From Halichondria panicea (Eukaryota; Porifera; Demospongiae; Suberitida; Halichondriidae), in contig NC_087379.1 of NCBI RefSeq assembly GCF_963675165.1, forward strand, positions 1,249,001 through 1,313,000: 64,000 nt of DNA. The letters are read 5' to 3'. Shown here piece by piece: positions 59,301-64,000 of this stretch. The position numbers and the translations under genes were made by a program. Position 1 is the first letter of the stretch, and each line of letters opens with the position of its first letter. Below the pieces are notes generated by a model that was not told the DNA's origin, did not search any database, and saw only the letters and a program-made list of their open reading frames with translations.

Positions 59301-62300
59301 GTGTTTTGTTTTGTGTGCTAGTCTGCCAAAGACAAGGGAAGGAGACTCCATATTGAGCATTGTCAAACAGTCATAAGTTTCCGTTAGTTACGAGTGGGGG
59401 GATGGTAATTGAGAGCATGTGTTTCCCATTGAAAGCTGTCAGGTTGTCGAGTGTTGGCCAATAAGACGCTTTTAGCTCTCTTTTGGCAAACTATAGCTGT
59501 ATGTACAAATTGAGCTATTAGCTGCATAAATATTCTATTTTTCGTTGAAATAATTATGCTTGTTATAAATGTAGTGGTGGTTTGAACTACGAAACTAAAG
59601 TCAGTATTTTGTTATTTTATTCGACTTGTCATGACTGACTCTAACCTCCGTTTGTTAACTACTGCTCTGTTTATTATATTGGTTTGAAATAATTATTGTT
59701 ATTATTGTGAGATTAGTTTTCATGTAATTATGTTTCAAGTTCAAAACGCTGGTCGACTATTATACGTTTTTATTAACGTCCAACCACTGAGCCGTGTATC
59801 TCTTATATGGTAACCATCGAAACCATTGGTATGCGAATTAAGCTCACTAACAAAGCGGTTTATTTACTTGATAAAAATCTTGAAGCGGTGCGTGTGGTCT
59901 ATACAAGCCATGCATGTGCACGTATGAACTCTGTGACCCCAGGTCAAATACCTTATAAATATTTAATTAAACTATTCGACTTTGACTGCATTTACGTGGC
60001 AATTTGCTTTTGTTGTTCATTTGTTACTCGTTAAATTTTGTGATTTATTGCAACTATAATTATGATGTGCCAGTATCAAAGAGATCTGTGCGTGTGCAGC
60101 GATCGTCGATCATTTCACGAAAGTTTAAATTAAACTTAGCTAGCTCGCATGCAGCTACTTGCTTGTTCTAATTATTCCGGACACTTTGCATGCTCTATAA
60201 AAAAAATATGTTCCAATTATACCCAGACAATTTTCAAAATAATTATTTTTTGCTGTCCGATAAATTAGAAGATATAATTTGTTTTGTAGCTCTTGTAATT
60301 GAGAGCATGCATGTTACTAGGTACCCTAGAAATATACCCGCTATGCATGTTACTAGGTACCCTAGAAATATACCCGCTATGCATGTTACTAGGTACCCTA
60401 GAAATATACCCGCTATGCATGTTACTAGGCACCCTAGAAATATACCCGCTATGCATGTTACTAGGTACCCTAGAAATATACCCGCTATGCATGTTACTAG
60501 GCACCCTAGAAATATACCCGCTATGCATGTTACTAGGTACCCTAGAAATATACCCGCTATGCATGTTACTAGGTACCCTAGAAATATACCCGCTATGCAT
60601 GTTACTAGGCACCCTAGAAATATACCCGCTATGCATGTTACTAGGTACCCTAGAAATATACCCGCTATGCATGTTACTAGGCACCCTAGAAATATACCCG
60701 CTATGCATGTTACTAGGCACCCTAGAAATATACCCGCTATGCATGTTACTAGGTACCCTAGAAATATACCCGCTATGCATGTTACTAGGTACCCTAGAAA
60801 TATACCCGCTATGCATGTTACTACGCTGATACAGCTTTGGTCTAGTCAGTCAGCCTGTCCTCACTTTGACATGTGCATCGTTAACTACATGTGGTTTATC
60901 TCTTTCTCTACAAGCACACGTCATGTTAGGAGAGTGGGCGGGGGTGTTGGATATGTGTCCAGTAGAGGAAGATGTGTGTAAGTGCATGAAATAGTGTTGT
61001 GTGTGTGTGTGTGTACATTCCAGGTGAGTGTAGTCAGCTGATTTATGATGAGAGCCTCCCAGGCCTTGTCATTCAATGCTCCTGATGTGTTACTGCTCCT
61101 GTTAGGAAAACATTAGCGTCTGTGTTATAGTTACTGTCATAGTTACTGTATTGTAGTACGTACATGTGTATGACTGTGATTCAAGATCACATACTTCTAC
61201 TAGCTATAGATATACTTTAATTTTGAGTGTCTGTAACTTGATAAATTACTAACTATGCGTTTTGTAGCTCTTGGATAGTTTTTAAAAGAGGTGTGTACTT
61301 AGATCAATGGTGGATGCCTGGTTCAAATACATCGAGTAAGCTAAGAACTTGCCTTTGCATTGCGAGACATTAATTGTTTGTTAGATATCATTGAGTGATT
61401 GTTGCTTGGCATTGTGTAGGTAGTAAATACCAAATATTTTCGCACCACATCTCCAGAAACTGGAAGCATACCTCATGCACCCGGTCTGTTTAAATGCTTA
61501 GAGGCTCCCAATTCGTTATTCGATACTGCTGCTCTTTTTCCCTACATTGTGGTTGTTTCATACGTTGTACCAAATACCTCCCTCCTAGTTATGCACATGT
61601 ACGGTAACGTCCTGAGGCACTTTGGAACTGTCTAATTTGTTTGCTTGTTTGTGGAAGTGAGTTGGTCATGTGTGGCAATGGTGTGGTAATATCCTCGTCT
61701 GGTTCTTCAAGGTCTCCATTTTAGGCGATGGCCGATCCAACAACGCACCACCAGGATGTGCATGAATAGAGCTGTACACACAGTGTGTGTTTGTGTAACA
61801 TCCCTGATTGCATTCTTATGGGATACGTAATAAAAACAACTGGTATAGTTAACTAATCTTACAGGTGCAAGCTAGCTGCATGGGTCTTATTTTGTACAGT
61901 TTGGTCAACACATTAATAATATATATCTTGGTTGGATTGTTTTTGCATCTTTAAGAGCGTTGAATATCTTTCAGTGAGTCTTTCAAGTGCACCTGTTACT
62001 TAACTTAAGAATGTGTTTAGGATGTAGTAATCAAAAAATGCATTTTATTATGTCCATTTTTGTTGTGTTATTGAAAGCATTTCAACAACAGTGGCTAATA
62101 TGTTTATACAATAACATACTGTGAAAAGTCTTCGTAACAACTACTGCTGCGTCATTTCTCTGCTGTTTTTAGGTTTTCCTCGGTACTTTTTTATCGTCAG
62201 GTGCGTGTGTTCAACTGTCAGGGGCTGATGGTTGTACTTGCATGGTGATTGTATAATGTCCCTAGACCGACCTTGATAGCTAGCTAGAGCACTTGTCGCC

Positions 62301-64000
62301 ATGGGGACTGGATCCATGGCGACATGAATGTCACAGTAGGTGTTGAGTTCATTTATAACCACAGTTGGTTGGTTGGTTGGTCTCTACCAACTCTGTAACT
62401 GTATGTATTCACTTCACCCTCTGCTGTGCTAGATAACTGTTGAACTCATTTATAACCACAGTTGGTTTGTTGGTGTCTGCTGTAAGTATTCATCACCCTC
62501 TGTGCTGGCTGGTGGGCTAGCTCATAAGTCTCATAAGTCAACAGGCTGACCAGACTGTGGACAGTACACTTGCAATCAGTGTGACCACTAACCTACAGCT
62601 GTAAATGAATGCATCCTCTATTCTGGTAGAGGCAATCACATGATTGTATTCATGGCACAATTTACCTTCCAGGATAACTTATCTCGTTAGCATTCCATCC
62701 GTGTTGCTTAATTCACTTTCAGAGAATAATATTAATAGCTTCCTATATAAATTATAATGGACGTGTGTGTATATGGCTGTACAGTTGCGTACCAGTCCAC
62801 TCTGTCTGGTTGTCAATGAGATTATTGCTGGGGAAGAAATACCATGTATGATTGATCAGCTACTAAATGTTTCATTTTGCTGAAGGAGGCTACAATTCGA
62901 GAGAGGCCACTGTTCAAGAGCGGCTCCAGCTAATTTTTCACCTGCATAAACTTGCCATAAGAAAATATTTGTGAAGCACTGACAAGCTGTTACCTGTACC
63001 TAGTCATATCATTCCTTGAAACCTTCTGTAGTGTAGCAGCTAGTGTGATGGCCGAGTGGTTAAGGCAATGGGTCCACTTTTGTTCTCGTCTGCACAAGTT
63101 TGAATCCTGCCAGCAGCAATTTAAAAATTTTATAATCCTACATTTCAAGTCATTTTTAGTGGTGTGAGGTAGTTCAGTCTATATAGAGAAGGTGTGGGAT
63201 CTTGTCCCATCTGGCTGTGCAGGTGTGTGGTTAATGTTTTTAGTCTTATTTACTATGCAACTCCTACAAGTGAGAGTGCTCCAACACAGTCTATAGCCTC
63301 GGTATGGGTGCCCACTCATCAGCTTGGAGAACAGACTATAGCCTCGATATGGGTGCTCAGTCATCCCATGGATATGTTCTATGGCTGTGCTTTGCTTCAC
63401 ACGAGAAGTCTGCATGTGCGGGCGGACATTTCGTACCCTCTCTGTTCTAATGAGTATAATCACTAACAATGTTATGCATTCACTAAATTCATTAAAATTG
63501 TGACAAAATTTCTTTGCAATTGTTTACCTAGAATCTGCATGTCTCTAAAATTAATTAATACTAATTCATTCAGCACATGCTCATTTTAACAATCTCTTGC
63601 TTTGCTAGTATAGCTGCAATGTACGTACGTTATTCCGTAGATATGGTTATTCTTAGAGTCTGTGTTTGTGCACCTGGTCTGCTTGTGGTCAGGGAAACCA
63701 TTGTCAATTGTCATAATTGAATTAACCTCTTCACTATTAATTTTACTGGGTAAATGGTGTGTAATTGTCAATTTGCAATAGTGCTGCATCTGAGCCTGAC
63801 TTGCTCCGAAATTCATCTTGATATAAAGTGATGCACTTACTTGCTTAAAGTGTGCATCACCTGTTACCCCACCCGTTCAGTATGTTAAATGCATAATCCA
63901 AACCAACAAGACCCACGTCTGACAGCAGCTAGCCTCAGATTTTTCATTCTAACAATTGTTTGTGTTTTTGAGATGTCTTTTTTTCAGAGGGTATATGCTA
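42375..64000 (+). CDS. SF3A1: Splicing factor 3A subunit 1, runs off window
   Basis: Exons in phase: 42375-42519, 42756-42794, 43083-43246, 43479-43585, 43834-43912, 44030-44173, 44580-44670, 44860-44931, 45179-45312, 45634-45874, 46113-46338, 46479-46556, 46683-46863, 47345-47548, 54315-54416, 56136-56207, and a probable next exon from 63988. Domains in order: SURP1 (GIIYPPPEVR, FVARNGPEFE, FNFLNSHDPYNAYY), SURP2 (DIVKLTAQFVARNG, FDFLRKQHPLFSYF), the PRP21-like region (EYAQIDWHDFILVET, FLISPITGEKIP, HKMQEHMR, LLDPRW, RRTDIFGREE, WDGHSG), a Pro/Met/His-rich linker, and the start of the C-terminal ubiquitin-like domain (VSVPNLPERGEWKLTG, DELGMPTGKQKLQIG). SF3A1 is a U2 snRNP subunit acting with SF3A2/SF3A3 in prespliceosome assembly. 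Early introns are short, while the last two are 6.8 and 7.8 kb. MPELV is taken as start; an in-frame ATG lies 10 codons upstream. Confidence 0.93.
44405..44556. repeat. Perfect 76-bp tandem duplication in SF3A1 intron
   Basis: 44405-44480 and 44481-44556 appear identical (start GTCACAGTGCTTGAGTTAGG). The duplication ends 23 bp before exon 44580 and is presumably recent. Confidence 0.9.
45895..46010. mobile_element. MITE-like element, source family of the 36-bp satellite
   Basis: It begins TACCGTATAGCGGGTATATT about 20 bp after the SF3A1 donor at 45874. Stem GGGTATAAATGTT (45919-45931) pairs perfectly with AACATTTATACCC (45963-45975). Related TATAGCGG...TTTTCGTA pieces occur at about 11511 and 52527. 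Confidence 0.6.
47187..47344. repeat. CA-rich microsatellite forming a 3' splice site
   Basis: About 155 bp of CA repeats interrupted by CCC ends in CACACAG| at SF3A1 exon 47345. On the minus strand it gives misleading open frames rich in C, V and G. Confidence 0.9.
48833..49033. mobile_element. ~201-bp MITE, copy 2
   Basis: Same inverted ends as 13390-13596 (TATTACTAGAATGTTTTG / CAAAATATTCTAGTAATA) and about 80-90% similar internally by eye, including ACACACGATCCTTGCCAGAA. Confidence 0.8.
49059..49267. mobile_element. hAT-like MITE, copy 2, with 7-bp target duplication
   Basis: Ends CAGGGTGTCATACA and GACACCCTG. Flanked on both sides by ACAGTGT (49052-49058 and 49268-49274). Inverted in orientation relative to 12551-12756. 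Confidence 0.8.
52161..52289. mobile_element. MITE-like element with ~33-bp inverted arms
   Basis: The left arm contains GACACGAGTATCTCGATTAG, then GCT. The right arm contains AGCCTGAATCGAGGTATTCG, then TGTCGTGTCCTC. The arms pair with few mismatches. Confidence 0.65.
52811..52980. repeat. 91-bp direct duplication
   Basis: CAGCTCTCATCAGGATGTGT at 52811 recurs at 52902, followed by the same TTCACAGAGGAGCTTTGCGC segment. Copies differ by a few bases. Confidence 0.85.
53206..53397. repeat. ~75-bp tandem repeat
   Basis: GGCTGTATTATAGAGGGTGG recurs at 53206, 53281 and (diverged) 53355, with ACACATGCTATGGAGA between. About 2.5 copies. Confidence 0.85.
54434..54530. mobile_element. Truncated MITE of the TATTACTAGAAT family
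   Basis: Starts TATTACTAGAATATTTTG and continues with GCGAATGAGTCAAATTAGCA, the inverted right end of the 13390/48833 element. It stops after about 95 bp. It begins 18 bp after the SF3A1 donor at 54416. Confidence 0.6.
54652..55054. mobile_element. Mariner-like MITE with perfect 28-bp TIRs
   Basis: 54652-54679 and 55027-55054 are perfect inverted repeats (TACCGTATATCTTCTAATTT at the left end). The outermost TA on each side could be a TA target duplication, as in Tc1/mariner. The interior has repeated CGGACACT words. A partial copy lies at 60125-60276. Confidence 0.8.
55918..56135. repeat. CA-rich microsatellite forming a 3' splice site
   Basis: CA/CCTTACACAC repeats run directly into CACACAG| at SF3A1 exon 56136. 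The long plus-strand frame over this stretch (55703-56164) is low-complexity and I do not treat it as a gene. Confidence 0.9.
57838..58370. repeat. Perfect 169-bp inverted repeat (foldback)
   Basis: 57838-58006 and 58202-58370 are exact reverse complements over 169 bp, separated by 195 bp. The left arm begins AAGTGCAAAAAACATTTTGT. A diverged third relative of the arm start lies at about 57624-57690. The matching open frames on the two arms are one sequence seen twice, not two genes. Confidence 0.92.
60125..60276. mobile_element. Partial mariner-like MITE
   Basis: Matches the right half of 54652-55054 (AACTTAGCTAGCTCGCATGC ... TCCGATAAATTAGAAGATAT) but lacks the terminal ACGGTA and the left half. 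The satellite begins 31 bp later. Confidence 0.75.
60307..60823. repeat. 36-bp satellite array, 14 copies
   Basis: Fourteen tandem 36-bp units (60307-60810) plus 13 bp of a fifteenth. Units are identical apart from one site, GGTACC or GGCACC. Because 36 is divisible by three and the unit has no stop in several frames, long open frames appear on both strands. I treat them as artefacts. Confidence 0.95.
63041..63125 (+). pseudogene. tRNA-Ser/Leu-like fragment, probably a pseudogene or SINE head
   Basis: TGGCCGAGTGGTTAAGGC (63049-63066) matches a type II tRNA D-arm and A box. GTTTGAATCCTGCC (63108-63121) matches a T-arm and B box. Spacing is right for a tRNA with a short variable arm, but the acceptor and T stems do not pair well, so it is unlikely to be a working tRNA. 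Confidence 0.45.

Larger units (their letters stand above)
56208..63987 (+). other. Large SF3A1 intron (7.8 kb), repeat-bearing
   Basis: No second gene recognised. Holds the perfect palindrome at 57838-58370, a truncated MITE and satellite at 60125-60823, and a tRNA-like fragment at about 63041. The stretches 56210-57600, 58380-60100 and 60830-63030 are AT-rich with no coding signal I can support. Confidence 0.65.

Noticed and set aside
60190..60981. Long open frames on both strands (263, 183 and 176 codons) as a repeat protein
   Set aside because: They arise from a 36-bp satellite whose period is a multiple of three and which lacks stops in several frames. No start context, splice logic or non-repeat domain supports coding.

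Overview
The window is animal nuclear DNA. It has short exons with GT-AG introns, long repeat-filled introns, minisatellites, and many short inverted-repeat elements. The gene content points to a sponge, probably a demosponge: KDZ/CxC-like and P-loop/PHD genes, a TKL-type kinase joined to kelch repeats, small Ig receptors, and fibrinogen-like secreted proteins. The species call is inference. Two conserved genes anchor the annotation, NCAPD3 (condensin II) and SF3A1 (U2 snRNP), together with COX17.

Layout. 0.5-5 kb: two probably spliced genes, one on each strand, both lacking their 5' parts at a shared point near 1775. 5.4-9.45 kb: a ~98-bp minisatellite split by a ~3.07-kb non-autonomous DNA transposon that has perfect 22-bp inverted ends and its own 91-bp minisatellite. 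10.8-20.8 kb: fifteen exons encoding the C-terminal half of NCAPD3, with a complete secreted fibrinogen-like gene nested in one intron. 21.3-41.4 kb: a tandem array of four units derived from [NCAPD3 3' end - kinase/coiled-coil/kelch gene - Ig receptor gene]. Unit 1 has lost its kinase domain in frame. Units 2 and 4 look intact. Unit 3 has a broken kelch exon. Only the last unit keeps a complete two-Ig membrane receptor. The others carry receptor and NCAPD3 fragments as duplication scars. An LRAT-like gene and a 5'-truncated non-LTR retroelement tail with poly-A sit between units 3 and 4. 41.7-64 kb: COX17 (minus) and SF3A1 (plus) share a 145-bp bidirectional promoter. SF3A1 has sixteen exons here, and its last intron runs almost to the window end, where a probable seventeenth exon begins. 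Its two large introns hold MITEs, tandem repeats, a perfect 169-bp palindrome and a 36-bp satellite.

Main points for a second look: the kinase-kelch/Ig array with a kinase-less paralogue; minisatellites that have multiplied genuine 5' and 3' splice junctions of NCAPD3; a transposon insertion whose empty site can be reconstructed from neighbouring repeats; and a satellite that appears to derive from the end of a local MITE.
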